Virus record (IMG/VR): IMGVR_UViG_3300030007_000008
Span: 1-47,847 of that record
Length of the DNA: 47,847 bases
Strand: one strand, 5' to 3'
Source: a virus
Shown here: one piece after another, positions 8,595 to 15,873 of the stretch
Layout of the letters: every line of letters begins with the position of its first letter
How positions within the stretch are numbered: the stretch's first letter is position 1
The notes under the pieces: model-generated
What the model saw: only the letters and a program-made list of their open reading frames with translations
The model's database searches: none
What the model was told of the DNA's origin: nothing
Made by a program: the position numbers and the translations under genes

Positions 8595-9023
8595 ATGCAA
8601 ATCGCACACGAGCACGAAACCCACGAATCGATTCAGATCGATATTTTCTACCCTGACCACGCCCCGCGCAGTGAATCGGCGCTGTTCCGAAAAACAAAGC
8701 ATCACCTTATCGCCGCGCTCGATACGCCGTGTTGGGTTTGCGGCACGAAGGAAAAGCGCGAGGTTCATCACTTCCATGCGGAGTGGGCCGATACCGAAGG
8801 CATCGACTGGATCAAGATGCGCGCGCTGCATCCGGCATTCGATTGGTCAACGTTCAAAGACGATTCCGATTTTATCGACTCGGAATACAACATGGTCGTG
8901 CTATGTGAGCGCCATCACCGGGGCAAAGATCACGGCATCCACCTGTTGCCATATCCGATTTGGATTATGCAGCGCAACCAGCTTTCGAATTTCACATTCG
9001 CCCCTGATGAGGTAAAGGCATGA
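8595..9023 (+). CDS. HNH-type nuclease-like zinc protein
   Basis: 142 residues. Residues around 48-62 read CWVCGTKEKREVHHFHAEW, and a second block near the C-terminus reads VLCERHHRGKDHGIHLLPYPIW. CxxC plus HH and a later C..HH is the treble-clef HNH pattern. It sits among lysis genes rather than beside the terminase, so it may be a free-standing homing nuclease or a structural HNH-like protein. It overlaps the next gene by 4 bp. Confidence 0.65.
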   Translation: MQIAHEHETHESIQIDIFYPDHAPRSESALFRKTKHHLIAALDTPCWVCGTKEKREVHHFHAEWADTEGIDWIKMRALHPAFDWSTFKDDSDFIDSEYNMVVLCERHHRGKDHGIHLLPYPIWIMQRNQLSNFTFAPDEVKA

Positions 9024-9214
9024 ACGCCGACGCCTTAGACGTGCCGCTGAAAATGTTGGCGGTCGGATTTCTCGTTGTCGCTTGGATTGCATGCGACATG
9101 CTTCACATTCAGGACCAGCCTCTATTTATCATGCTCGGCACGCTGATTGGCGCGGTCCCGATATGGCACGGTGTAAATAACCTGCCGTTCAGTTTGGCTA
9201 AGGCCGCGCCATGA
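9020..9214 (+). CDS. Small two-TM membrane protein, candidate holin
   Basis: 64 residues with two hydrophobic spans (MLAVGFLVVAWIACDML and FIMLGTLIGAVPIW) joined by a short loop, the topology of class II holins. It is translationally coupled to both neighbours (4-bp overlaps) within the lysis region. The single-TM protein at 7601 is the competing holin candidate. Confidence 0.65.
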   Translation: MNADALDVPLKMLAVGFLVVAWIACDMLHIQDQPLFIMLGTLIGAVPIWHGVNNLPFSLAKAAP

Positions 9215-9519
9215 GATTAATTGCGCTGCTTCTGGTTGCGATGCTAGCCGGTTGCGCTGGCATCGCGACATATGACGTAAAGCCGTTCTATGACGCTGCC
9301 GCTGGCAAAGAGGTTTGTTGCGAAGTGACCGTAACGAACGGCAAGGATATTTCAACAGTATCCGCTCACTACGCAAAGACAGGCGATGACTACACGGTTG
9401 ATTTAACCGAAACGGGAGTCGTCGCAACTGCCCCAATTACAGCGAACGCAGTAACCGCTTCTGCCGTCGCTGGCGCTGTATCAAACGCGGCTATCTCTGC
9501 CGCTAAAATCCTTCACTGA
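9211..9519 (+). CDS. Lipoprotein of the lysis region
   Basis: 102 residues with a short signal peptide and lipobox (LLVAMLAGC, Cys15). The mature part has a Cys-Cys pair and is otherwise Ala/Thr/Val-rich. An outer-membrane spanin (Rz1-like) is possible because of the location, but most Rz1 proteins are shorter and proline-rich, so this is uncertain. Confidence 0.65.
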   Translation: MRLIALLLVAMLAGCAGIATYDVKPFYDAAAGKEVCCEVTVTNGKDISTVSAHYAKTGDDYTVDLTETGVVATAPITANAVTASAVAGAVSNAAISAAKILH

Positions 9520-9526
9520 GCCAAAT

Positions 9527-9973
9527 ATGAAACGAGTCTTTTTATCCGTTGTCGCTGCCATTGCATTGGCCGCCGTTGCTGCTTGCTCGTCGCTCCCGAA
9601 AATCACCGTGCAAACTCCGGTTCAGATTGCCCAGGCAGTATGCAAGCCCGCTCAAGCTGAAATCACCGTATTGCAAGCCGATGGAATTTTCACTGGCGGC
9701 GCTGCAAAAACGCTCGCGACCGTACAAGCCGATTTATCCAAGGCGTGTGACGCGATCCTGACCACCGCCACGCCTACGCTTGCCACGAGCCTGTCTTCGC
9801 TATCGACTGAAGCGTTCCCGCTCGTGCTGGACGTGATTGCGGCCTCCAAGCTGTCGCCGTCCGATCAGGCCATTGCAAAGGATGTCGTGTTGGGCCTGCA
9901 ATCGACCATTGCGGTACAGCTTGCAATGCAACCCGCCGTAGTCGCTACCGCTCCCGTGGCCGCGTCGCAATGA
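9527..9973 (+). CDS. Lipoprotein, Ala/Thr-rich
   Basis: 148 residues, signal peptide VVAAIALAAVAACSS with lipidated Cys20. The mature domain has no motif I recognise; VCKPAQAEI and KACDAIL could form one disulphide. It is the second lipoprotein in tandem after 9211-9519 and overlaps the DUF1353 gene by 4 bp. A role in outer-membrane disruption or superinfection exclusion is possible. Confidence 0.65.
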   Translation: MKRVFLSVVAAIALAAVAACSSLPKITVQTPVQIAQAVCKPAQAEITVLQADGIFTGGAAKTLATVQADLSKACDAILTTATPTLATSLSSLSTEAFPLVLDVIAASKLSPSDQAIAKDVVLGLQSTIAVQLAMQPAVVATAPVAASQ

Positions 9974-10350
9974 GCAAGTTCCTAACTGACTTGGAGGTCA
10001 AGCCAGCGGACCCGGCCGCACTCGATGACGGCAACTGGAAACTGATTGCCCCGCTTGAATACCAGGGCGACTTTTCCGGCAAGACGTTCACCGTGCCAGC
10101 CGGGTTTGTGACCAACTTCGCGTCGGTCCCTCGGCTCGCGTTCATCTACGCGATGTTCGGCGGCAAGGCGGATCAAGCCGCGACGCTTCACGACTACCTC
10201 TATACCGCTCCCGCGCCCGTATCGCGCCGTGTTGCCGATGGCACGTTCCTTGAGGCGTCCAAGGTAACAGGCGTCGCCGCGTGGCGTCGCTGGCCCATGT
10301 GGGCGGGCGTGCGCCTGTTCGGCCGGTCGCACTACAATACAGCGATGTAG
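9970..10350 (+). CDS. DUF1353 family protein
   Basis: 126 residues. GFVTNFASVPRL followed by ATLHDYLYT is the DUF1353 signature, found in many proteobacterial phages between lysis and integration genes. Function is unknown. It is the last rightward gene before the attP-like region, and a hairpin follows at 10361. Confidence 0.85.
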   Translation: MSKFLTDLEVKPADPAALDDGNWKLIAPLEYQGDFSGKTFTVPAGFVTNFASVPRLAFIYAMFGGKADQAATLHDYLYTAPAPVSRRVADGTFLEASKVTGVAAWRRWPMWAGVRLFGRSHYNTAM

Positions 10351-10360
10351 CCCAACGGCC

Positions 10361-10385
10361 CCGGACACGGCTATTTTGTGTCCGG
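10361..10385 (+). terminator. Hairpin after DUF1353 gene
   Basis: Perfect 8-bp inverted repeat CCGGACAC/GTGTCCGG with a 9-nt loop. There is no T-run, so it could also be part of the adjacent attachment region. Confidence 0.5.
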
Positions 10386-10642
10386 TGTGCCAATAGGGTG
10401 CCACGCCGTCATTCGTAAATCCTAGTTGATTGATTTTAATGAGCATTTTCATTTAATCGGTCCCATATAATACCCGTTTTCGGCATTTTTCATACTACCG
10501 TTAAGGGCTTGATTTGTATGGGCTTTACGATTGATGGCTTGAAAATACAGCAAATTCTCATTATCCCGAACCGCTTATTACTACCGTTAGAGTAGTTTCG
10601 TCCCTTGTCGACAGTGTGCCAGTGTGCCAAAATAGGTGCCAC
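10385..10642. other. Putative attP region with integrase arm-type repeats
   Basis: This sits in a gene-free stretch of about 300 bp (10351-10656) directly upstream of the integrase. Two near-identical 21-22 bp direct repeats flank it: GTGTGCCA plus GGTGCCAC at 10385-10404 and again at 10622-10642, with an extra tandem AGTGTGCC at 10613. Short direct repeats flanking an AT-rich centre (about 10405-10580) are the usual arm-site arrangement of tyrosine-integrase attP. The core was not identified. Confidence 0.55.
10494..10596. promoter_or_regulatory. Operator copies upstream of integrase
   Basis: ACTACC-GTTAG-AGTAGT at 10580-10596 (one mismatch) and a half-site ACTACC at 10494-10499. A degenerate TACCC-GTTTT-CGGCA lies at 10471. 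They overlap the attP-like region, so repressor binding here could affect both integrase expression and recombination. Confidence 0.55.
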
Positions 10643-10656
10643 GCAACGGGGGAACT

Positions 10657-11766
10657 ATGGGCACTATCACCACGCGCACGAGCGCGGACGGAACTACATC
10701 GTACAAAGCCCAGGTTCGCATTCGTCGCGGGGGCGTCGTCATTCACCAAGAGACACAGACGTTCGACCGGAAACAAGTCGCTGCCGCATGGGCAAAGAAG
10801 CGCGAGACGGAGCTATCCAAGGCAGGCGCAATCGCGGAAGCGAAGGCCGAAGACCCAATATTAGCAGACGTGATCCAGCGCTACATTAACGAGTCTCAGA
10901 AGGATTTGGGCCGTACCAAGAAGCAAGCGCTAGCGCTCATCCAGAATAGCAAGCTTGGGCAAGTCAAGGGCTCGCAGATCATGGTCAACACCCTTGTCGA
11001 TTGGGGAAAATCGCTTGGTGTCCAGCCTGCTACGGTAGCGCATTATTTCTCGCACCTAAAGTCCGTGTACAAAATCGCTCGCCCTGCGTGGGGCTATCCG
11101 ATCAGCAAGATAACCATTATGGAAGCGCTGGACGTGCTTTCAGAGCTAGGAGTTACCGGGACATCGAATAGCCGTGATAGACGGCCTACGCTTGATGAAA
11201 TTAGCCGGATTATTGAGTACGTGCGGAAAAAGCGGATAGCTAACCCGGCCTTGTTCCCCTATGACCTGATTTTCTTGTTTGCTATTTTTTCGTCTCGAAG
11301 ACGCAGCGAGATAGCGCGAATGAAATGGACCGATATAGATCAGTCCGCGTCGCGCCTGCTTGTTTTTGATATGAAAGACCCGAAAAAAAAAATCGGCAAT
11401 CACATATGGGTTGATTTAACGCCGGAAGCGTTACGCGTCGCTCGTGCTGCCCCGCGAACAGATAGCGAGCGCATATTCCCGTGTTCAGTCGCGGCGATCA
11501 GTGGTGAATTCGAGGAAGCTTGCGAAAAGCTAGAGATAGACAACCTGACATTCCACGACTTGCGGCACGAAGGGGTTAGCCGGTTATTCGAGCTAGGAAT
11601 GAGCATCCCGGCTGTTTCGATTATGTCAGGGCATAAGACATGGGTTCACCTGAAGCGGTACGCGCATATCCACGCTTTCGGTGATAAATACGCGGGCTGG
11701 AAGTGGCTAGATATTGTAGCGCCACTTCCGCAACTCCCGCTTGGTCACGTCAAACCGCAAAGCTGA
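10657..11766 (+). CDS. int: Tyrosine-family integrase
   Basis: 369 residues from ATG 10657 (GGGGGA just upstream). The catalytic set is visible: Arg in SSRRRSEIARMKW (about residue 215), HDLRH (His300/Arg303), SGHKTWVHLKRYAH (His326 and the Tyr335 nucleophile). The N-terminal part is a SAM-like DNA-binding domain preceded by a basic arm-binding segment (TTRTSADGTTSYKAQVRI). It integrates and excises the prophage. It is transcribed rightward and overlaps the convergent PrtN-like gene by 22 bp, so antisense interference is possible. No excisionase is obvious. Confidence 0.93.
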   Translation: MGTITTRTSADGTTSYKAQVRIRRGGVVIHQETQTFDRKQVAAAWAKKRETELSKAGAIAEAKAEDPILADVIQRYINESQKDLGRTKKQALALIQNSKLGQVKGSQIMVNTLVDWGKSLGVQPATVAHYFSHLKSVYKIARPAWGYPISKITIMEALDVLSELGVTGTSNSRDRRPTLDEISRIIEYVRKKRIANPALFPYDLIFLFAIFSSRRRSEIARMKWTDIDQSASRLLVFDMKDPKKKIGNHIWVDLTPEALRVARAAPRTDSERIFPCSVAAISGEFEEACEKLEIDNLTFHDLRHEGVSRLFELGMSIPAVSIMSGHKTWVHLKRYAHIHAFGDKYAGWKWLDIVAPLPQLPLGHVKPQS

Positions 11767-12011
11767 TTGCGTTCTTTTACTGCTGCCGCCCGTTGTGCAT
11801 CGATATAATCAGCCAAGTCTTGAACGTAGACGCCTCGGGCCGATTTAATGCTTTTCTCGGCGCGGACGATTGGTAATGCGATCTCTCCGCGTGCGATCTT
11901 CCCTGAAAACTTGTCTAGCTCAAGATGAGAGAAGTATTCACGGCGCACGTCATCAAGCGGGATGATTGCGCGCGCCCCGAATTGAGCCATAAGAAGAAAA
12001 ACTGTATTCAT
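11745..12011 (-). CDS. PrtN-family transcriptional activator
   Basis: 88 residues matching the pyocin-activator PrtN family pattern: MNTVFLLMAQFGARAIIPLDDVRREYF, then KIARGEIALPIVRAEKSIKSARGVYVQDLADYIDAQR. PrtN in Pseudomonas activates R/F/S-pyocin promoters after DNA damage. Here it is the last gene of the leftward block and convergent with int. It could activate late genes or act as an excisionase-like DNA-binding factor. Confidence 0.8.
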   Translation of the reverse strand: MNTVFLLMAQFGARAIIPLDDVRREYFSHLELDKFSGKIARGEIALPIVRAEKSIKSARGVYVQDLADYIDAQRAAAVKERNQLCGLT

Positions 12012-12307
12012 GGACGGCGGCTCACTGGTTCGCGAATAGCGCTGCGCAACGTTGCGTCATAGCCTTTCAATTCAGGCCATTGCGAGAACGCGCTTGTCGG
12101 GGCCGCGTCGATGCGCTCCGCTGTCTTGATATAGCGCGCTCCGTTATACCCTCCCCAAAGTTTCCCCTTCCGAGCCATCGCTTTGCAAAGCTCGCTCAGA
12201 ATTGATACCGGAACATGGGGTATCAGCGCTATCAACTCGTGAAACGAGTAGGCTTTTCCATCCTGCATCACGGCCAACACTTCGGCCTCTCTATTCGCAG
12301 CTTTCAT
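12008..12307 (-). CDS. Winged-helix-like hypothetical protein
   Basis: 99 residues. The first 60 (EVLAVMQDGKAYSFHELIALIPHVPVSILSELCKAMARKGKLW) read as a small winged helix. It overlaps PrtN by 4 bp and the Ref gene by 17 bp, so it is in the same leftward operon. Target unknown. Confidence 0.65.
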   Translation of the reverse strand: MKAANREAEVLAVMQDGKAYSFHELIALIPHVPVSILSELCKAMARKGKLWGGYNGARYIKTAERIDAAPTSAFSQWPELKGYDATLRSAIREPVSRRP

Positions 12308-12641
12308 ATTCCTCGATCCTTTCTTTGGCCGGTATGTGTTTTGATAGCGCGGCTTGGCATTCGATAATCAAGTCGCGCTCGGTGAACCCGTAGTGCTCTA
12401 AAAACTGTTCCTCGTTGAAGTAGTGAACGCTGGTTTTGTAATCAACCGCGTGATGCATCAAACAAAGTGGGATCGTCAGATAGTTGGACGCCCGCATATT
12501 GGCGAAACGGCCATGAATTCGGTGATGAATAATTGCTTGCATCCCGCTCACGTCATATCCCAATCTGTTACAGATGCAGCAACCTCGCGCAGCGACCAAT
12601 CCCATGTAGCGGCGCTCGGCCGCCGTTGCTGTCTTAGCCAA
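12291..12641 (-). CDS. Ref-family recombination nuclease
   Basis: 116 residues resembling P1 Ref, a RecA-dependent HNH nuclease: CCICNRLGYD zinc knuckle, IIHHRIHGRFANMRASN, then PLCLMHHAVD and SVHYFNEEQFLEHYG. Ref cuts displaced strands within RecA D-loops. Start is TTG 12641, supported by GAGGAAG just upstream. An operator half-site overlaps the RBS region. It clusters with NinB and VRR-NUC genes. Confidence 0.85.
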   Translation of the reverse strand: MAKTATAAERRYMGLVAARGCCICNRLGYDVSGMQAIIHHRIHGRFANMRASNYLTIPLCLMHHAVDYKTSVHYFNEEQFLEHYGFTERDLIIECQAALSKHIPAKERIEEYESCE

Positions 12642-12652
12642 ACTTCCTCACC

Positions 12653-12663
12653 ATTTCGGTAGT
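12653..12663 (-). promoter_or_regulatory. Operator half-site before Ref gene
   Basis: GGTAGT at 12658-12663 followed by ATTTG; the left arm is degenerate (only ACC). It lies 15-20 bp upstream of the Ref start and abuts its Shine-Dalgarno. Confidence 0.5.
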
Positions 12664-12676
12664 ATTTGTGGGCGTG

Positions 12677-13090
12677 CTAATGCCACTCTTCCATGCCCTT
12701 GGCGGCGGGAAGACGAACATTGTTTTGCGAGCACCAGGCCAAAATGTATTCAATCAGGCTAGACATGCGCCCTACGCCCATCTGAGCCGATGATTCGCGT
12801 ATGTTGACCCATTCCCCTTCCAAGCCTGGAACCATGTCCGCTCCGAGCCCGGTAGCGATGGCGTGAGCGCTAATCATCAGCGTCTTCCACTGCACGGCAT
12901 TCAAAACGCGTCCATGCCACTTCGCTTGTTTGGCTATGTGGCCGAACAGAGCGTGCAGCATGGCGTTTTGATCAAGTGACCGGGTTGGCGGTTGGAGCGT
13001 CATGAAAAACCCGTCCGGGGCATCAACGAACGCTTGAGCCATGCGCTCGCGTGTTTGCTCGTTCAGAACCGATACGATTTTCTCGCTCAC
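12677..13090 (-). CDS. ninB: NinB / Orf-like recombination protein
   Basis: 137 residues of the NinB family (lambda Orf), a single-strand-binding recombination mediator that helps load the annealing protein. Conserved stretches include LQPPTRSLDQNAMLHALFGHIAKQ, VLNAVQWKTLMISAHAIATG and SSLIEYILAWCSQNNVRLP. The ATG overlaps the VRR-NUC stop by 4 bp. Confidence 0.88.
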   Translation of the reverse strand: MSEKIVSVLNEQTRERMAQAFVDAPDGFFMTLQPPTRSLDQNAMLHALFGHIAKQAKWHGRVLNAVQWKTLMISAHAIATGLGADMVPGLEGEWVNIRESSAQMGVGRMSSLIEYILAWCSQNNVRLPAAKGMEEWH

Positions 13091-13503
13091 AGGGTGGGCT
13101 CCCCAAGCGACAGGTAATAATTCAGGTGCTTAACTGCTTCGTCAAAGCCGCGAGCGATAACGCAGAAATATCCTTTGTCACGAAGCTTGGCAATCATCGC
13201 GTGCTGCTCTGAGCTTGTTGTTCCTCCCTTCTGCCGCTTCATTTCGATGAACAGGCCGCCATAAATGCCGCACTTCTCGGCGACCATGATGTCGGGCACG
13301 CCCTTGCGCAAACCCTCTTTCTTCATCTTGTGACCGGTCTTGCGCGATCGGCGGCCAGCGTTCGGGATGGCGAACGCAACGATGTTGCGATACTGCAATT
13401 CGAGGTATTCGAAAAACGTCACTTGCTCGTCGTGCTCAAGTGGCGTCGTGTTTATTATGGCGGTTTGCTTCAAAGCGTTTTCCCCGAACGGATAAATTTC
13501 CAC
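13087..13503 (-). CDS. VRR-NUC domain nuclease
   Basis: 138 residues if read from GTG 13503. The core is GVPDIMVAEKCGIYGGLFIEMKRQKGG (Asp71, Glu87-x-Lys89), followed by SSEQHAMIAKLRDKGYFCVIARGFDEA, the full VRR-NUC pattern of standalone phage Holliday-junction or flap nucleases. A TTG at 13473 has a better RBS (GGGGA) and overlaps the preceding stop as TTGA, so the true start may be there (128 residues). Confidence 0.88.
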   Translation of the reverse strand: MEIYPFGENALKQTAIINTTPLEHDEQVTFFEYLELQYRNIVAFAIPNAGRRSRKTGHKMKKEGLRKGVPDIMVAEKCGIYGGLFIEMKRQKGGTTSSEQHAMIAKLRDKGYFCVIARGFDEAVKHLNYYLSLGEPTL

Positions 13504-13658
13504 AATTCAATCTTGGCGGTTTCTGCTGCCGCGTCGCCATGCTTCAGCCTGACGGCATGAACGAGGTTTTGTGCCCGCACAAAGTTGCCTCGCTGCCCGT
13601 CGCGCGCCGCTTCCTTGAATACCGCTAGGCAAGCGGCGCGCTGTTCATCGACAGTCAT
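13470..13658 (-). CDS. Small hypothetical protein between exonuclease and VRR-NUC
   Basis: 62 residues from ATG 13658, which overlaps the exonuclease stop by one base (TGATG). Helical and mixed charge (DEQRAACLAVFKEAARDGQRGNF, GDAAAETAKIELWKFI). No family recognised. Tight coupling on both sides suggests a role with the two nucleases. Confidence 0.65.
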   Translation of the reverse strand: MTVDEQRAACLAVFKEAARDGQRGNFVRAQNLVHAVRLKHGDAAAETAKIELWKFIRSGKTL

Positions 13659-14482
13659 CAGAAGGGGATTTCGCAAAGCTCTTGCGGGGTGCGGACAGAG
13701 ACAGGGTTGAACGTCATCTTGCGATAGCACCGATACGCCGCCGTCACGTCATCGCAGCAGTAGTCCGCCACGTCATCGATACGACCATCTAGCACCATAT
13801 CGAGCACCATCGAGCCGTCGATACCTTCCGTCTTGCCGATCACGCCGAGCGCCGCGCAAAGAGCGTCAAGCTTGATCGACCCTTGAGCGCCGCACCAACG
13901 CGTCATCGTGTCGAAAATGTCATCACCCCACGGCTTAGCCTGGAACGGGATGATTGCCGGTGGTTTGATACCAAGGATCACGGCGCGCTGAAACAGAAAG
14001 CGCAAGTCGAACTGTGCTACGTAGTGCCCCACGTAAAGCGGATTGCGCATCGATTGCGGGCTGAAATTATCCGCGATTGCTTCAAACGCATCCGTCAAAA
14101 TCTCGCGCTCGGCGTCCGGGTCGCGGTAATCGCCACGATAGAACGCGATAGGCGATTCGTCATTGAACTGCAAGCCGATAACTGCGATTCGACCACGGGA
14201 GCCGTCGAATGACGTTTTGCGCCATTCTGCTTGGGCTACTTCCTCGCTCTTTTCTTCCTTGAATCGAGCCGCCCACAAATCCAGCGCGTTCGCCTTGCTC
14301 GTGAATTTGATTTCGTCATTGTCCGTCATGCCCAGGTCGGCGCAAGCCTTTTCCTTCGTCATGTCGGAAGGCGCTTTGAAGTTCTCTTGAACAGCGGCGC
14401 GGAACGCATCGAGCGCACCATCGCGCATATCTGGCAACGTTTCGATGTCGAGTGTGGTTGTGGGCGTGTCGATGACGTTCAT
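13658..14482 (-). CDS. DnaQ-like 3'-5' exonuclease with SSB-like IPF tail
   Basis: 274 residues. ExoI motif TTLDIETLPD (Asp12, Glu14), ExoII VGHYVAQFDLRFLF and ExoIII VADYCCDDVTAAYRCY give the DEDD exonuclease set. The phage encodes no DNA polymerase, so it probably trims recombination or replication ends. The last residues, CEIPF, resemble the SSB C-terminal tip that binds repair and replication proteins. An operator half-site lies 16 bp upstream of the start. Confidence 0.85.
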   Translation of the reverse strand: MNVIDTPTTTLDIETLPDMRDGALDAFRAAVQENFKAPSDMTKEKACADLGMTDNDEIKFTSKANALDLWAARFKEEKSEEVAQAEWRKTSFDGSRGRIAVIGLQFNDESPIAFYRGDYRDPDAEREILTDAFEAIADNFSPQSMRNPLYVGHYVAQFDLRFLFQRAVILGIKPPAIIPFQAKPWGDDIFDTMTRWCGAQGSIKLDALCAALGVIGKTEGIDGSMVLDMVLDGRIDDVADYCCDDVTAAYRCYRKMTFNPVSVRTPQELCEIPF

Positions 14483-14492
14483 TTTTAATCCT

Positions 14493-14503
14493 ATTTTGGT
14501 AGT
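14493..14503 (-). promoter_or_regulatory. Operator half-site before exonuclease gene
   Basis: GGTAGT at 14498-14503 followed by ATATAAATC. On the minus strand this gives TATACT, a fair -10. An imperfect hairpin CGGCTA/TAGCCG lies just upstream (14512-14533). Confidence 0.5.
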
Positions 14504-14547
14504 ATATAAATCGGCTAAGAATCACCTAGCCGTATCGAATCACTGTG

Positions 14548-15357
14548 TTAGATCGCGGCCGGGGAGAATGCCGCGCTGATCGTTGCATGCCACGTTTGAG
14601 CCCACTCCAAAGCAAGCGCGGACGCTTGGTTGGTTTCCGGTGTGTCGCCCTTGTTGATTGCCATGAAGAACCGTTCGGCCGGTCGGCTCGAATCACGCGG
14701 GATAGCAAAATCGCCTGACTCAATATCGACGCCTTGAGCCGTGGCGATTGTGCCAACCAAGCATGAGCACGCACCCGTGTACGTCGAGCCATCGACGCGG
14801 CCGTTTTTGAGGGCGTCGATAAGTGCAGGGACTTCGCGCGGAGCTTGCGAAATAACCTCGATGAAATCAGCCTTGATTGGAAGCAGGTTCGCGCTACGCA
14901 GGTTCGCGCTACGCAGGTACGCGCTACTCAGGTACGCGCCACTCAGGTCCGCGCTACGCAGGCCCGCGCCACTCAGGTTCGCGCTACGCAGGTCCGCGCT
15001 ACGCAGGTCCGCGCTACGCAGGTACGCGCTACGCAGGTTCGCGCCACTCAGGTCCGCGCTACGCAGGTCCGCGCCACTCAGGTTCGCGCTACGCAGGTCC
15101 GCGCCACTCAGGTCCGCGCTACGCAGGTCCGCGCCACTCAGGTGCGCGCTACTCAGGTCCGCGCTACGCAGGTCCGCGCCACTCAGGTGCGCGCTACTCA
15201 GGTCCGCGCTACGCAGGTCCGCGCCACTCAGGTCCGCGCCACTCAGGTCAACTTTTGCCTTGACGGCAAAAGTCAATGTTAGAGCCATCGAGTTCTCTTC
15301 GGCGTCGTGAGCGAAAAGAACAGCAAGCGACCAGCGATTTTTGATTTCGATACGCAT
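14548..15357 (-). CDS. Pentapeptide-repeat protein
   Basis: 269 residues from ATG 15357 (AGGA six bases upstream). N-terminus MRIEIKNRWSLAVLF, then about 24 pentapeptides of the form A(D/N/H/Y)L(R/S)(S/G), residues 37-158, which form a right-handed square beta-helix. A distinct C-terminal domain of about 110 residues follows (ADFIEVISQAPREVPALIDAL ... LALEWAQTWHATI). DNA-mimicking pentapeptide proteins such as MfpA and Qnr bind gyrase, but other roles exist, so the target here is unknown. An operator half-site lies 63 bp upstream. Confidence 0.85.
   Translation of the reverse strand: MRIEIKNRWSLAVLFAHDAEENSMALTLTFAVKAKVDLSGADLSGADLRSADLSSAHLSGADLRSADLSSAHLSGADLRSADLSGADLRSANLSGADLRSADLSGANLRSAYLRSADLRSADLRSANLSGAGLRSADLSGAYLSSAYLRSANLRSANLLPIKADFIEVISQAPREVPALIDALKNGRVDGSTYTGACSCLVGTIATAQGVDIESGDFAIPRDSSRPAERFFMAINKGDTPETNQASALALEWAQTWHATISAAFSPAAI
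14884..15248. repeat. 24-unit 15-bp tandem repeat encoding the pentapeptides
   Basis: Units have the form CAGGTNCGCG plus CTACG, CCACT or CTACT, very similar at nucleotide level, with variation almost confined to two positions. Such near-identity in a coding array favours copy-number change by slippage or recombination. No stop occurs in the three plus-strand frames, which produces spurious ORFs. Confidence 0.9.
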
Positions 15358-15411
15358 GATTTTCCTAATGTCGGGTTGGCAAGTCAGTGAGCTAACTATA
15401 CAACCAATCTC

Positions 15412-15425
15412 ACCGTTTTGGTAGT
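15412..15425 (-). promoter_or_regulatory. Operator upstream of pentapeptide gene
   Basis: ACC-GTTTT-GGTAGT, followed by ATTTAG; only half of the left arm is conserved. On the minus strand a TATAGT -10-like hexamer lies between it and the pentapeptide start. Confidence 0.55.
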
Positions 15426-15433
15426 ATTTAGTT

Positions 15434-15679
15434 TTAAAAAAGTGGATCGAATGCGCCCACGTGTTTCTGTGCCTCGCGCACTTCCGATTGTGCGCGCCGG
15501 AAAGCCTCGCTAGCGAGCGTTTCCCGGTTCTCGGCATCGATCACATCGTACAGTTCCTTGCTGATCCCGACCATTTGCAGGGCGTATTCAAGCGTTGCAG
15601 GCGTGCAGCCGTTCAACATGGTGTTGCCCAGGGCGTGGAGCTTCGTTGTCGCTTGCATATACTTTTCTGCTGAATTCAT
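15434..15679 (-). CDS. Small hypothetical protein
   Basis: 81 residues, mostly helical (EKYMQATTKLHALGNTML, ELYDVIDAENRETLASEAFRRAQSEVREAQ). It overlaps the zinc-ribbon gene by 4 bp and ends close to the operator that precedes the pentapeptide gene. No family recognised. Confidence 0.6.
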   Translation of the reverse strand: MNSAEKYMQATTKLHALGNTMLNGCTPATLEYALQMVGISKELYDVIDAENRETLASEAFRRAQSEVREAQKHVGAFDPLF

Positions 15680-15873
15680 TGCGGTAACTTCCCTTTAATT
15701 TTGAGTTTCGCCACTCCGCGCCATAGATAGTGCACGGCGTAGCAGTGATTGCAATGGTGCGTGATGGTCATGAACCAGTTCGACAAAACGTACATCGGGA
15801 ATTCATGCTCGGCTCCGCACGTAGCGCACACGTACCCAGTCGGGTGCGCCAGCGTCGTGCGGACGGGCTTCAT
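15676..15873 (-). CDS. Small zinc-ribbon protein
   Basis: 65 residues with CATCGAEHEF and HHCNHCYAVHY, two CxxC knuckles about 22 residues apart, the spacing of a zinc ribbon. The basic C-terminus (KLKIKGKLPQ) could bind nucleic acid. It overlaps the ParB-like gene by 4 bp. Confidence 0.65.
   Translation of the reverse strand: MKPVRTTLAHPTGYVCATCGAEHEFPMYVLSNWFMTITHHCNHCYAVHYLWRGVAKLKIKGKLPQ

Noticed and set aside
8595-9023. HNH protein as packaging nuclease partner of the terminase
   Set aside because: It is about 24 kb from the terminase on the map and inside the lysis region, unlike HK97-type HNH packaging proteins, which flank the terminase.
14884-15248. CRISPR array
   Set aside because: Units are 15 bp with no spacers and encode A-x-L-x-x pentapeptides in frame.
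14741-15310. Three long plus-strand ORFs over the pentapeptide region
   Set aside because: They are by-products of the 15-bp tandem repeat having no stop codon in those frames. The minus-strand protein has the real pentapeptide pattern, an RBS and flanking domains.
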